The notes: generated by a model not told the origin, from the sequence alone. A DNA stretch of 64,000 nucleotides from Prorocentrum cordatum (GCA_963575745.1 CAUYUJ010014620.1:1-64000); one strand, 5' to 3'. Counted from the stretch's first letter, positions 10,183-21,450 are shown. A program made the numbers and translations.

Positions 10183-10421
10183 AGCCTCCCATGCGGGGTC
10201 GGAACAGGTGGGGTCGGAGGGTCGCGCTGCATCGCCGATGCATCGGCGACGCATCGGCGATGTGTCGGCGATGCACCAGCGATGCACCGCCGACGTGGGC
10301 GATGCATCGGCGACGTCGACGCGGAGCAAATCGGGCTGCACATCGAGCCGCATCGGCGATGCATCGGCGGTGCGGCGCGATCCTCCGACACCATCTACTC
10401 CGACCCCCATATGTGAGGCCT
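10183..10421 (+). mobile_element. Family C TIR element, copy C1
   Basis: The left end agcctcccatgcggggtcgg and right end ccgacccccatatgtgaggcct form an inverted repeat that continues inward through ggtggggtcggagg, then cgatgcatcggcg motifs. The core (gcggagcaaatcgggctgca, catcgagccgc) matches copies at 25,982-26,206 and 63,244-63,672. Its many cgatgcatcg palindromes allow strong folding. Non-coding. Confidence 0.8.
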
Positions 10422-10950
10422 AAAGGGGAGGGGGAAAAAAGGCAACTGCTGACGCTCTCCCCGTTTCTCTCGCTGGTTTTCCGAGGCCCCCGGCCTGCAA
10501 CGCTGCCGGAGGCCGAATACTCTGGAGCCGCCGTTGCCTCGACTGGCCCGCGTCCGTCGTCGCCGAACGATGGGAATGGCAGTCCGCCGTCCTCAACTCA
10601 ACTGGCACTCTTATACCTATACGACCACCCTGCGGGTGATAAGGAGGTGCGGGGGGGCAGCAGTGGGCAACAGTGGTGACTGTTGTTCTGACGATTCCTG
10701 TGGTGCGCAGTCTAGTGAGTAGTGCGATTGTGATCGTGAGCGTGATGTGATGCTGCGATGTTGACGAAGCGCGCTCGACATTGTCGTGAACCGCTGCCCC
10801 TGCGTGCGCTAATCAATCGCGCGAACCTCACGTCAGCAGCGCCAGTCGACGTGGTCGAACGTGCGCGCTGCGGTGCCACCCTGACTGCTGCTGGCGCCAC
10901 CCGATGCTGCCTTGGTTGCAGGTCTTGCGCTCCTAGGGTGCATGTAAATT
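10422..10950. other. Intergenic, no gene recognised
   Basis: Unique-looking sequence of mixed GC. No repeat or coding signature. Confidence 0.5.
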
Positions 10951-10954
10951 TGAA

Positions 10955-11215
10955 TCAAGACACCAGCGGGACACCGCGGGGCACCGTTTGCCGGGAGAGA
11001 CTTTTGGTCTGGCCGCGGCCCAGCCACAGGAGGATTGCGGGACACCAGCGGGACACTGTTTGCCGGTGGGGAGACTTTTGATCCGGCCGCGGCCCAACCA
11101 CAGGAGGATTTCGGGACACCAGCGGGACACCAGCGGGACACCGCGGGCCACCGTTTGCCGGTGGAGGGATTTTTGGTCTGGCCGCGGCCCAGCCACAAGA
11201 GAATTTCCTCTCGCC
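10955..11215 (+). repeat. About 70-75 bp minisatellite, three copies
   Basis: The unit consists of gggacaccagcgggacaccg, gtttgccggtggggagactt, ttggtctggccgcggcccag and ccacaggagga. Three copies plus a partial one, with small deletions. Confidence 0.85.
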
Positions 11216-11690
11216 CGCCCACGCAGCTTTGCCTCGCCCGCACGCACGCACGCACGCACGCACTGCACGCACGACACGAACCTGGAACCGAAACCGATTT
11301 CCCGGTAGGAGGGGCCTCCGCTTCACGTCGGACTCACCCCCAACCTCCGACCTGCTAGATACAAAAAGCAACAGCAGACAGATAAGACAGACGAAATCAC
11401 AAGATCACAAAGGAGGGCCGCGGGGAGGGCAGCCGGGCACCACCCGCTTCTTCGGCGCGCCATCCTCCGCCCTCTTCGCGGCCTTCGCCGGCGCCGGCGC
11501 CGCGGCAGTGGCCTCAGGCGCAGGGAGAGGGGGCCTTCGCGTCCTCCTCGTCCTCCTCCTCCTCCTCCTCCCCCTCCTGCTGTTCCCATTCCTCCTCGTC
11601 TGGCCCCCACGAGGGCCCCAGGTCTCCCCAGACCGTCCACGAGCGCCCCGGGACGGCCCAGGATTGCCCCAGGACGATAAAGCTATCCTC
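11216..11690. other. Intergenic with CACG and CTCCTC tracts
   Basis: Contains gcacgcacgcacgcac at 11,240-11,270 and a short ctcctcctcctcctcc tract at 11,540-11,590. No gene recognised. Confidence 0.55.
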
Positions 11691-11699
11691 AAGACGACG

Positions 11700-12560
11700 A
11701 CCTAGGAGGCAAAACACACTGATCTTCCGTAGGATGGTTTTAGCGTCCTCGGCTTTCTGGGCTTCTGGCTCCAAGCAGTCCCAAGAGGACCCCAAGATCG
11801 CCCCACGACGGTCCAAGAGGCCCCCAAAGAGGCCCCCAAGCAGGGCCCAATACTGCTCAAGAGAGACCCAAGATGCCCCCAAGGCGCAAGAGGGCCCGTA
11901 GAGGGGCCCAAGAGGGAGGACACGACTTTACATGTCGAGCGTCTGCCCAAAGATAACTCCCGAAACCGCCAGCGGGCCCTCAAGCGGCCCCTCAAGAGGC
12001 CCTGGGAGCCTTCACGAGGCCCAGAGGAGGCCCCCAAGAGGCCCCCAAGAGGCTCCCGAGAGGCCCCTCGACACCTCAAAACTGTCTCCAAGAGGCTTCG
12101 GAGAGGCCTCCCAAGAGATCCCAACAGGTATCCAAGAAGTCGCTGACCCACAACCCAGGCACGGTGGCGGGATGGGCCGAAGGCCACTCGATTCGCCGCC
12201 CCCTGTGCTTGCCGCAAGGGTGCGCGGCGTGCCAGATGTTCGGTAGTTTCTGGTTCTTTTTGGGGGGTCCCAGTGGGCCTTCGGCCGAGCTCGCCACCCG
12301 GAGAGCCGCGCAAAGGCCTCAACGTCCACAACAAATACTCCCAAGACGGCCAAGATGGCCTCCATTACGACCAAGATGGCCGAAGATTGCCTCCAAGACA
12401 GTCCCCAAATGCCTCCAAGACGGCCAAGGATGCGCCCAAAAAGGGGCCCAAGATGGCCTCAAGATGGCCCAAAGACGGCCCAAGAAGCATCCAAAAGGCC
12501 TCCAAGACGGCCTAAGATGCCTCCAAGAGGTCTTCCAGGAAGGCCCGAAGAGGCCAAGAT
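11700..12560 (+). repeat. CCCAAGAGGCC-type array 1
   Basis: Degenerate 11-18 bp units whose shared phrase is gaggcccccaagaggcc or caagacggccca. It begins with an AT-richer module (ttccgtaggatggttttagc) next to tttctgggcttctggctcca. The same repeat recurs at 12,960-13,250, 13,895-14,225, 15,720-16,570, 18,105-18,690, 29,240-29,620 and 55,130-55,260. Long frames through it are translated repeats. Confidence 0.85.
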
Positions 12561-12599
12561 CACTAATCCCACCAGCCCTTTGGGCGTGAGTGGTTTAGC

Positions 12600-12955
12600 G
12601 AGCTCTCTCTGTCCTCAACCCCCCTTCTTCCCCTTCGGGGAGGGGTTTACCCCTCCCCCTACCCCCTCCCCCTGGACCTGGACAGGGAGTCCGGGGTGTA
12701 GTCAGGGGGGTCTTTTTTGACCCCTGGGAGGGCCAAAACACGATGACCCTCACGAGGATTCTGGCCCCGACGGGGGGATCCAGTTTGGCCCCTCTCCTCT
12801 TCTTTGAAGCCAACATCATTGATTATAGTACGGTTTTGGCCCCATTTTGGCCTCCTGAGGGGGCCGCGCTCATCTTCCTTCATAGCAAAATCATTGTTTT
12901 TACGCAGGTTTTGGGTTCATTTTGTCCTTCTCAGGGGGCAGCGCTCATTTGCGCT
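12600..12955 (+). repeat. About 80-100 bp degenerate tandem repeat
   Basis: Three loose copies of a unit including ttttggccccattttggcct, cctgagggggccgcgctcat and aaaatcattgtttt (around 12,750, 12,830 and 12,910). The gap before them is C/T-rich. Confidence 0.6.
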
Positions 12956-12959
12956 TCTG

Positions 12960-13252
12960 AGGAGGTCGCAAGAGGCCCCAAGATGGCCCCAAGAGGCCCC
13001 CAGGAGGCTCCCAAGAGGCCTCCAAGAGGCCCCCAAGAGGCCCCCAAGAGGCCCCCAAGAGGCCTCCCAAGAGGCCCCAAGAGGCCCCCAAGAGGCCCCC
13101 AAGAGGCCCCAAGAGGCCCCCAAGAGGCCCCCAAGAGGCCCCCAAGAGGCCCCCAGAGGCCCCACGAGGCCCCCAAGAGGCCCCCAAGAGGCCCCCAAGA
13201 GGCCCCCAAGAGGCCCCAAGAGGCTCCAAGGGCCCCCAAGAGGCCCGAGGAG
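12960..13252 (+). repeat. CCCCAAGAGGCC array 2 (near-perfect 12-mer)
   Basis: The most regular array of this class: about 25 copies of the 12-bp unit aagaggcccccc or its one-base variants, with little divergence. Confidence 0.95.
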
Positions 13253-13660
13253 CCCGAACGACTCACACCAGGACGAGGGGCCCGAACGACTCACACCACG
13301 AAGAGCCCGAACGACTCACACCACAAGGAGGGGCCCGAACGACTCACACCAGGACGAGGCGCCCGAACGACTCACACCACGAGGAGCCCGAACGACTCAC
13401 ACCACGACGCGGGCCCCGAACGACTCACACCACGAGGAGCCCGAACGAGTCACACCAGGAGGAGGGGCCCGAACGACTCACACCAGGATGAGGGGCCCGA
13501 ACAACTCACACCACGAGAAGCCCGAACGACTCACACCAGGACGAAGAGCCCGAACGACTCACACCACGAAGAGCCCGAACGACTCACACCAGGAAGAAGG
13601 GCCCGAACGACTCACACCAGGACGAGAAACCCCAAACGACTCAAATCACGAGGAGCGCTT
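13253..13660 (+). repeat. 24-27 bp minisatellite GAACGACTCACACCA
   Basis: About 16 copies of cccgaacgactcacaccagg with acgaggggcc or cgaagag spacers. Starts directly after the 12-mer array. Confidence 0.93.
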
Positions 13661-14240
13661 TCTCTCCCTCCTCCTCCGCCTCGTCCTTCTCCCGCTCCCC
13701 CCACAAGGAGGATGTACAAGGAGGCGGGAGGAAGGAGGAACAGGGGAGATATGCGGGGCCAAGCGGACACACGCCTGAATAACACGACTGTCGGCATGCT
13801 TCGCAAGAGTTGCTGCTGTGAGATGGGCTGGTGGGGATACGCGAAGCGTAAAAAATGTCTGTTAGAAGTTTGAAGGATGTTGGCATGTGCTTCTTTTTGG
13901 CCTTCTGACGGCCCAAGACGGCCTAAGGGGCCCAAGAGCGTTCGAGAGGCCTCCCGGATGGCCCCATGACGACCCAAAATGACCTCCAAGACGGCCCTGA
14001 AACGCCCCAAGAAGACCCCAAGGCGGCTCAAAGATGCCCCCAATGCGCTTCCGACGGCGCGAGACGGGCCAGGAACGTACTAAGACGGCCAAAGACGTCC
14101 CCCGAAGTCCCCCAAAGGCTCCCAAGAGGCCCAGTGAGGCCCCCAAGAGGCTGCTGAGGGGTCCCCAGGCAGGAAGCTCCCAGGTGATCCCAACAGTGCT
14201 CCGAGAGGCGCCCCAGAGGCCCCACCTCTTATTCCTTAAG
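13661..14240 (+). repeat. Spacer followed by CCCAAGAGGCC array 3
   Basis: 13,661-13,890 is unique sequence with no gene recognised. 13,895-14,225 is another degenerate array (cggcccaagacggcctaagg and relatives), introduced by tgtgcttctttttggccttc, which resembles the T-rich leaders of the other arrays. Confidence 0.75.
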
Positions 14241-14820
14241 TGCTGTACGCTGTGTGCTCCCACTCTGGGCCGCTAAGTACCGGCCGGCAGCCGCAACATC
14301 CGGGCCCTTCCATCCCACCTGCGAACAAAAAAGACGTACGACATCAGCGCTCTCCGACTCAACTGATGGGCAAACTTTCCACCACCACCACTACCACATG
14401 CAGGACGGGGGAGAGGGGAGGATGAGGAGGTCCTCCTCCTCCTCCTCCTCCTCCTCCTCCTCCTCCTCCTCCTCGTCCTGCATATTGTAGCGGTGGCGGA
14501 AGATTGGGCCATCATCCGAATTTGCTTTGTGCCGTCCGTATCGCGATCTGCGTGGTGAGAGCGGGGCGGGGCGCACATCCCGCGCAACAAGGCCGGCGTG
14601 TTCCTCTCGCGGCTCTCGGGCGCGGCGCGCGCCCGCCGCACGCGTTCTCGTCGACGCGCGCGCGGGGACGAGAAAACGTCGCTCTCGTCAAGCGCGCTGC
14701 GCAGATGCCACCTCAGAGCGGCGTTCCCGCCTCGACGCGGCGCATACCATCACTCACCAATGTTTGGGTGCCCGTGCGTGTGGGCGACTCAGCATAATCA
14801 AACATACGACCAAGAAAGAA
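14241..14820. other. Intergenic with a (TCC)n tract
   Basis: A perfect tcc tract at about 14,430-14,474. The rest is unique, with CG-rich gcgcgcgcg segments at 14,620-14,700. No gene recognised. Confidence 0.6.
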
Positions 14821-15015
14821 TATGAATCAAGAAAGCTGGGCCAGCTTTTTTTTTCAGCAGTTTCTTAAGGAAACGCTGGGCCAGCTTTTGGAGCCAAAAA
14901 CGTACGTAATTCACTTCCAGGATCGAAAGCTACCTCTATCCTTAAGAACCTGGGCCAACTTTCCGGCAAATTGGTTAAGAGACGTTGGGCCAGTTTTTAT
15001 GGTGGAGGTTTCTTA
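14821..15015 (+). repeat. GCTGGGCCAGCTTTT degenerate repeat, four copies
   Basis: The phrase gctgggccagctttt or gttgggccagttttt appears at 14,833, 14,875, 14,950 and 14,985, usually with ttaag nearby. Each core contains the palindrome gctgggccagc. Confidence 0.65.
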
Positions 15016-15520
15016 ATCGTACGCGGGACCGCAGGTGCCCTCGCCCAAGTACCGTGCACATTTGGGTCGGACGTGGCGTTCTGGTGCGGGCGTGCCGCAT
15101 GGCTCGTTCGCCGAAGATCCTGTGAACGACAACGGCAGCGGGGCCGCGCGAGAGCGGGCGAAATGCGGACTTCGCCGAAACGCCGCGCAGTTTGTCAGCG
15201 AATATGACAGTGCTGTGGAAGCGCGGCGCATGCTTCGTTTTCGCCGCGCCCATTGGAAGTCATGCCGCTCCCGCCCCTGCGCGGCCCGCGTCGGTTTCTC
15301 TTCGCCAGATCATCGGAAGCGGGACCGCGCGCGAGCGCTCTTCGTTTGCGAGGTGGGAGCGCGTGGGGCTCTGAAGAAAAAGAAATCCAATCAACCAGGC
15401 AGGCAAACCGCTGGAGGGCGCGAGCGGGCCAAACGCCCACTCTTGGCGGCCCCTCCTTGGGGTGTTCTTTTAAAACAACGAACGCCTTTTACATCGCGCC
15501 ATGCGCGGGGCCCCGAAGAA
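15016..15520. other. Intergenic, no gene recognised
   Basis: GC-rich unique sequence; no repeat or coding signature. Confidence 0.5.
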
Positions 15521-15579
<59 letters not shown>

Positions 15580-15612
15580 AAAAAAAAAGGAGAGAGAGAG
15601 AGAGAGAGAACT
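15521..15612 (+). repeat. (GA)n microsatellite
   Basis: gagaga with aaag and a short A-run interruption. Confidence 0.95.
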
Positions 15613-15719
15613 CCAACCATCCAAGCAGGCAAGCCGCCTGAGACATCCACGCGATTTGGGCGCGAACGGGCACCTGTCCCCACCCCCGGCGCCTCCTTGT
15701 GCATCAGTGCCACGCGTAA

Positions 15720-16572
15720 GCCGGCCTCCAGACCGCCCACGACGGCCCGAAAGGTCCGCCAGGAGGACCCCAAGCCCAGGAGGCCTCCCCGAGGTCTTTC
15801 AGGAAGGCCCAGGCGGGAAGGCCCAAAGAGGCCGAGACACTTGATTTTCCACTGGTGTTTTTCCGACGGCCCAGGGCGGCCCAAAAGGTCTCCAATACTG
15901 CCCCAAGATCACCCAAGCCTCCAAGATGGCCCCATGACGGCCCAAGAGGCCCCCCAAAGGCCCCCAAGACAACCCCAAGAGGACCTAGAGACGGTCCAAA
16001 AAGCCCCCGAGACGCTCAAGATGGCCTCCAGCACGGCCAAGACGGGCCCAAGAAAGCTCAAGATAGCCGCAAGATGCCTCCAAGACGGCTCAAGACAAGA
16101 TGATCTCTAAATGGCCCAAGACAGCCAACAAGGCCCCCAAGATACCTCAAAGAGGTCCTCCAGGAAGGCCCGAAGAGGTCAAACTCAATGATTGTCTCTA
16201 GGTTTTGCTTAGTCATCAGATTCTGTCGTTTGCTCTTTTTCAGCGCTCATACAATGCAAAACAGCCTCGAAGGCCACCGAAATGGCCCAATATGCCCCCA
16301 AGACGACCCAAGGAGGGCCCTAAGACGGCCTAGGAGACTTTCAAGACGCCCAATATGGTCTTTAAGACGGCCCTGAAGCGCCCCAAGAGGGCCACAAGTC
16401 GGCCAAGAACGGCCCGCAAGACGGCTTCACGGCTTCCGACGGCGTCAGACGGGTCAGGAACGCCTTCAGACGTCCCAAGGAGCCTCCGAAGGCCCCCAAG
16501 AGGCCCAGTGAAACCCCCAAACGGCCTCCAAGAGGCCCCCAAGAGGCCACAAGAGTGCCTTTAGAGACTCCC
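15720..16572 (+). repeat. CCCAAGAGGCC array 4 with two T-rich modules
   Basis: Two blocks of degenerate caagacggcccaagaggccc units (15,720-16,190 and 16,265-16,570). Each is introduced by a T-rich module: ttgattttccactggtgttt near 15,842 and aatgattgtctctaggtttt near 16,190. The fixed order of T-rich module then array suggests the two move or duplicate together. Confidence 0.8.
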
Positions 16573-17100
16573 AAGAGGCGTCTCTCTCCTCCTCCTCATT
16601 TTTCTTCCCTGTCCTCCTCTTCCTCTTTCTCCCCCTCATGTTCCCCGAAGTGTTTTCATAGCAGCTGGAGTGACACATAATCCGACAGCTTGGCCGAGCT
16701 CTGGCCGCAACGTTCGGCCTCATAGGCTCTTTGAAAATGCAGGGGCAGGGGGCGGCAGTGATTCGAAGTAGGCGTCTTCGATACTGCAATGGCAGATGAC
16801 CTGGAATTCAAACGAGGACCACGTCGAGGTCCTCTGCGCGCGCCGCGTACACGCGCGGAATAAGCCGTCGGGGGCATCGGCCGGCGGAAGCGGTTTGGAG
16901 GGGGGGAGGGGTCTCAGCATCGTCAGACCTATCCCCATTCCCCAATGGGCCAGGTCTCCCTGGAACGCCACCAGCCCAGTTATACCACCTCGCGGTTGGG
17001 ATGCGCATCTGGCCCTCGCCCATGTTACAAGGGAGGCGGGTCGGACAGAGGGGCCACAAGCCTTTCCCAGGGGGGTTTGGCCGGCGAGCCCCCCCCAGGG
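16573..17100. other. Intergenic, no gene recognised
   Basis: Short ctcctcctc tract near 16,590; otherwise unique. Confidence 0.5.
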
Positions 17101-17195
17101 GGAGGGGGGAGGAGGACAAGTAGGAGGAGGAGGAGGAGGAGGAGGAGGAGGAGGAGGAGGAGGAGGAGGAGGAGGAGGAGGAAGAGGAGGAGGGA
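17101..17195 (+). repeat. (GGA)n tract
   Basis: Almost perfect gga units. Confidence 0.95.
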
Positions 17196-17658
17196 GCTCG
17201 CATCAGGGGAAGGCTAAGAATGCTATGACCTGCGTTCGAATACTTGGCGGGGCGGTCTTGCTTGTCCAGGCTGAGCAGCTGGCCCAGCAGCGGCGGCAGC
17301 GGGCAGGGACACCTGCCGTCTGCGCTGGAACCTACCTGGGTCGGGCTCTCTGTGAACCTGGCCGAAGTATCCAGACAAGTCACTCTGACGACGGACGAAG
17401 GGGGGAGGAAAACGAGGTGGGGGAGGAGGAGGGGCGACCACGCGCGAGGAGAAGGAGGCGGACGAGGGGGGGATGTCCGCTGTCCTCCGGAGCTCCGGAG
17501 CTGGTAGCACAAAACAGCCGGGCAGCCGTCGCGTGCCCAGATATCTGGCGTCTCGTCTCTGCTCGGGGTACGGGCCCTGCGACCTCTCGACCACCTCCTG
17601 GGGACCGGCTTCTCATCCCGAGCAGCTTTCGTGCGGTCCCCCGAGGCCTGGCAAGAGC
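17196..17658. other. Intergenic, no gene recognised
   Basis: Mixed GC-rich sequence with small purine runs at 17,400-17,470. Confidence 0.5.
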
Positions 17659-17833
17659 CCCGAGAGTTAGGTCGGGCGTGTCCCCATACAGGCGGATTTT
17701 TGACGAAAAGGGAAAATCGTCAAACCATATACCAAAAAAGCTCAAGAATAGTGAAGGAATCGTCCCCTGACTATGTTTGGACTGTTTTGGAATATTCCTC
17801 CTGTAGAGGGACAAGCCCGAGTGAACCCGAGAG
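17659..17833 (+). mobile_element. Family A MITE, copy A4 (element 17,667-17,825)
   Basis: A 159 bp element from TTAGGTCGGGCGTGTCCCC to ACAAGCCCGAGTGAA, with inner ggatttttgacgaaaa and ttttggaatattcctcctgt. CCCGAGAG flanks both sides exactly (17,659-17,666; 17,826-17,833). Confidence 0.92.
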
Positions 17834-18104
17834 GCTGAAAATCATGCAGACCGGATGCCTGGGTTCATGTTGCCCCCATCGTACTGAAGGACCACATCCC
17901 AATTCGCCGGCCCAACGGGCCAGGGCGTGCTAAGATCTCCGGTAACTGGTTAACAGTATTAACAGTATTTCTAGTTCGCGCGCGCGGGGCGGCCCCTGGG
18001 GGTCCCCCGGCGAAAAGTACCCCGACCAACGCCCGACCGCCGCCCGACCGCCGCCCGACCAAGTCTACTCAGAGATGGTTTTCCTTCTGGGTGCGGCCTC
18101 TCAG
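17834..18104. other. Intergenic; short cgcccgaccgc repeat
   Basis: Three copies of cgcccgaccgc lie at 18,030-18,060. Nothing else recognised. Confidence 0.5.
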
Positions 18105-18695
18105 GCTCCCCAGAGCGCGCTCAGAGTGCCCCAAGAGGCCCCCAAGACTGCCCAAGAGGCCCCCGAGACGCCCAAAGAGCGCTCGAAGACGCCGAAGATG
18201 ACCCCAAGACGGCCCAAAAGGCCCCCAAGACAGCCCAAGAGGCCTCCAAGACGCCCCAAGAGCCTTCCAAGAGGCCTCCGAAGAGAGCCCCAAGAGGCCA
18301 AAATCGTTGATTTTCATTTGTTTTTTTTCGATGTTTTTGTGTTCTGGCTTTTTCGGCTTCCGGACGCTCCAAGACGGCCCAAGAGGCTCCCAATACCGCT
18401 CCAAGACGGCCCACGAGGCTCCCAAGAAGGCCCCGGAACGGCCCAGGAGGGCCCCCAAGACGGCCCAAGTGCCGCCCAAGACGGACCAAGTGGCCCCAAG
18501 ACGGGCCCAAGAGGGGCTCAAGAGGGGAACCGAGAACTGAAAAATCGAGCCCTCCGCCCCAAAAGGCGCCCAGGAGGCCCCAAAAAGGCCCCAAGAGGCC
18601 CCCAAGAGGCCCCCAAGACGCCCCAAGAGGCCCAAGAGGCCCAAAAGAGGCCCCAAGAGGCCCCAAAACGGCCCCCAAGAGGCCCCCAAACTCGG
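18105..18695 (+). repeat. CCCAAGAGGCC array 5 with T-rich module
   Basis: Two blocks of degenerate 11-15 bp units around a T-rich module at 18,296-18,362 (ttgattttcatttgtttttt, tttttgtgttctggcttttt). The module shares its T-runs and its gcttc-c-gacg exit with those at 11.73, 13.88, 15.84 and 16.2 kb. Confidence 0.85.
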
Positions 18696-18699
18696 CTAG

Positions 18700-18912
18700 C
18701 CCACAACGGTGCGACAATATGGGCCGGCGGAATGAGCGAAGCGATTAAATAATAATTTCGAGCGCCCGGAAAGGTGTCGAGAGAGTGTCGAAACAAAATC
18801 GAAACAGTGTCGGGCGAGTGACTGCCAGGGCCCGACACGGGAAAACCCTCGAGGTTCGGTGCTCTCTTGGTGCTCGAAATTCTTTCTGGTAGTCAAGGCT
18901 AAAATCTGGCGT
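18700..18912 (+). repeat. Dispersed repeat F, copy 1
   Basis: The core gtgtcgagagagtgtcgaaa, then gtgtcgggcgagtg and cagggcccgaca, lies between inverted ttcgagc and gctcgaa. It matches copy 2 at 21,020-21,225 over about 200 bp. No ORF. Confidence 0.75.
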
Positions 18913-19433
18913 TGGCAGAACTGGGTTTAGTGAACCTGGTTTAGTGATGTGTACTGGGGGAGGCCCCCCCGCCCCGTTCCACTAACCGGAACTGCCGTCA
19001 CCCGAAAAACACCAACTACGGCAGACCTGGTTTAATGATTCTGGCCAATTCAAGGGCCCTGGGGCCCTACCGCTAACCGGGTCCTCTTACCTGGGGTCCT
19101 GGCTATACCCGATAAAGCAGGGTGGAACATCAGAAGCCTGGGTGTGGGCTCATCGCCCGACAGCCTGGCCCGGCTCCCCGCCTGACACGCCCAGGGCGTG
19201 TGCGCTCGACACGGCGGCTGGATGCATCTCCATCAGTCGTCAACGCGGCAGCCACGGGCAACGCTCTGGGCTTCCAGTTCGACAGCGCCCCTCGGGCGCG
19301 CTGCAGGTACTTTCACAAAGTACGCTCGGAGCCCTCCAGAATGGCAAAAGCGGGTTCTGCTCCCTGGCCTCTGCGCAGCCTCTGCGTTGAAGCATGTCTG
19401 CTTGAGGCTGCTAACCGTGTCAGCAGAGGCGCC
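18913..19433. other. Intergenic, no gene recognised
   Basis: Contains repeats of gggtttagtgaacctggttt at 18,925-18,950. 19.1-19.43 kb is unique. Confidence 0.5.
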
Positions 19434-19657
19434 CGAATTATCCAGGGTAACTCGGGCCTGGGGTATAACTCGGGCTTGGATTCCCGACAAGCGAACCCGA
19501 GTCAGCCCTGACCTGAGTTACCCCTGATGATTTGGGGCTCTGGACGCCCGAATCATCCGGGGTGACCCGGGGCCCGGGGTATAACTCGGGTTCGGATTCG
19601 CGAAACACGAACCCGAGTTGGCCCTGGCCCGAGTTGGCCCTGATGACTCGGGACTCT
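19434..19657 (+). repeat. Two-copy tandem repeat, about 113 bp
   Basis: cgcccgaattatccagggta ... gttacccctgatgatttggg (19,434-19,546) is followed by a second copy, cgcccgaatcatccggggtg ... ggccctgatgactcgggac. Inside each, ggtataactcgggtt and gaacccgagtt form a further inverted pair. Confidence 0.85.
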
Positions 19658-19717
19658 GACAGACATGTCTTGGACGACGGGGGGACCGGCTCAGGGGAGA
19701 GGGGGGGGAGCGTCGAG

Positions 19718-20045
19718 CTTGAATCGGCGACACATCGCCGATAGATCGGCGAGCGGCGGTGGACAAACCTGCCTTTCGTGAACCGCCCTCTAGTGCAAAC
19801 AGCCTAGGACCGGAACCGACGGACCTGGACCGGCAAAAAGGACGGCCGCGACACCCCCCTCGCGAACCGAAAACGGCCAATTCGCTCATCGACGTGTCGG
19901 GGTAGGAGGTCGATCAACCTCCGAGGCGATATGCCCTCGGTGGCGAACACGCACATTCCTGGGCGAGGTGGGCGATCAGTCCCCTATCGGCGATGGGCTG
20001 GCAACCCGGGATCGCTGCTATTTCCCCCCCTGAGCCTATCCAGCC
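19718..20045 (+). mobile_element. Dispersed repeat L split by a family B insertion (B4)
   Basis: 19,718-19,750 (gaatcggcgacacatcgccg, atagatcggcga) and 19,960-20,045 (gggcgatcagtcccctatcg, gcgatggg) match the continuous sequence at 61,262-61,425. Between them, about 19,750-19,925, is a diverged family B element (gtggacaaacctgc, gacggccgcgacacccc, gcgaaccgaaaacggcc, gtcggggtaggaggt). This implies B4 inserted into L. Confidence 0.6.
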
Positions 20046-20324
20046 GTATCGTTCGGCGACTCCGAAAGGGTGTGGTGTGCAGAGGGTGTGGTTTGCAACC
20101 GGCACCCCGGCGTAACCCTGCCCCCGACTCCACTGCGATCCAGCGTTGCGCAAGAGCTGCAGCATCTCGAAAACCACCCGACCGAAGCCCTATAGACACC
20201 GCCTCACCGCGGCACTCTCCGAGCCGGATCGCTCCCGTGACAGTCCCCGGGGGCCGAGGCCCAGATCGTCCGGGACCCGACACCTCAGATAACCGATTCC
20301 GGTCGCGCCAGATGTCGGTCGCCA
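20046..20324. other. Short intergenic segment
   Basis: Nothing recognised. Confidence 0.5.
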
Positions 20325-20435
20325 AATGAGGAGGAGGAGGAGGAAGAAGAGGAGGAGGAGGAGGGGGGGGAGGGAGGAGGGAGGAGGGAGGAGGGAGGAG
20401 GGAGGAGGGAGGAGGGAGGAGGGAGGAGGGAGGAG
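20325..20435 (+). repeat. (GGA)n / GGAGGAG tract
   Basis: gga units, then ten perfect copies of gggagga. Confidence 0.95.
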
Positions 20436-20926
20436 TGTCGGCGCGCAGGAATGCTTCTAAGACGCCTTCCCCTCTCTCCCTGCCCCTCTCTGCGCGTGGC
20501 CGAGTCTGAGCACGAGCGGAGCCGCGCGTGCAGGTCCGAGCGCGAACGATCCTGCCCACCACCACTTGGTTGTTGTGCTCCGCCCAGTGCTGCCACGTGC
20601 TCGCTGCTCGCTGGCCACTGCACTATCCGCGACCGGAAAGCGAAAGTCGGCAGCGGCCAGCTCGTCCAGAGCGCGACCGGAAATGCTCGGTCACGGGTGA
20701 GCTGGGAGCATGGCAGAAACGCCCCGAGTGAATTGCTCTGCAACGCCCGGATCACAGGGTCTGTCGCTGCCCCTTGGCGGCGGAGGCAAGGGGGTTGAGG
20801 GAGGAGGGGCGGCTCCTCAGGAGGCTGCTTTTCAGAAAGGCGGTGGCCGTGCATCTATAGACGCGGCCCCCCCGCCCCCTCTAAGAAGCAGGGGTGCTGC
20901 TAAGAAGCACCCCCCCCCCTCGCCAC
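20436..20926. other. Intergenic, no gene recognised
   Basis: Mixed sequence with short purine runs. No motif seen. Confidence 0.5.
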
Positions 20927-21260
20927 ATCGCTCGGACGTCCATGCCCCGTGCCTTTGTTCGACGTCGTGCGCTGACTTGCTCCCAGGATAATCCAGGATG
21001 CTCCTCGATGGCCCTCGCCTTGTGTTGCTCCCATCGTACTTGCGGAGCACATCCAAGCAATCAATTCGAGCACCAGGGAAAGTGTCGAGAGAGTGTCGAA
21101 ACAGTGTCGGGCGAGTGTCACACCCAGGGCCCGACATGTGAGTTTCCCTAAGGTTTTGGGATACTTTTCTGGCGCTCGAAACTTTTCTGGCGGTCAAAGC
21201 TAAAGTAGGTTGGAATATCATAGCCCACGCCGAGAAAAAATGCACACGTCCGAGCGATGC
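20927..21260 (+). mobile_element. Family E TIR element carrying a nested repeat F (copy E2)
   Basis: The left end catcgctcggacgtccatg and right end tgcacacgtccgagcgatg are inverted. The compact copy at 25,785-25,896 has the same ends only about 110 bp apart. The extra length is repeat F copy 2 at about 21,020-21,225 (gtgtcgagagagtgtcgaaa, gtgtcgggcgagtg, cagggcccgacat), so F sits inside E. Confidence 0.75.
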
Positions 21261-21450
21261 CGGAACCCGCCTTTGCGAGTGGCCGGGCCCCGCTGCTGCC
21301 GAGCGGCGGGCTGGCGTCGCCCGGGCCGCCCGGTCCTTGGCCGTGGCCCTCGCCGCCTTGGCCGCGTCGGCGGCCTCCTCGGCGCCACCTCGGCCGCGGG
21401 GCTGGCGGGGTCACCCGCGGGCCCGTGGCATTTCTAGAGGCCTCCTAGAT
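21261..21450. other. Short GC-rich intergenic segment
   Basis: Nothing recognised. Confidence 0.5.

Noticed and set aside
12743-13873. A 376-codon frame rich in PRGPQEAPKR and DSHHEE units
   Set aside because: It is the direct translation of two adjacent minisatellites, and neighbouring frames are open too; no non-repetitive domain.
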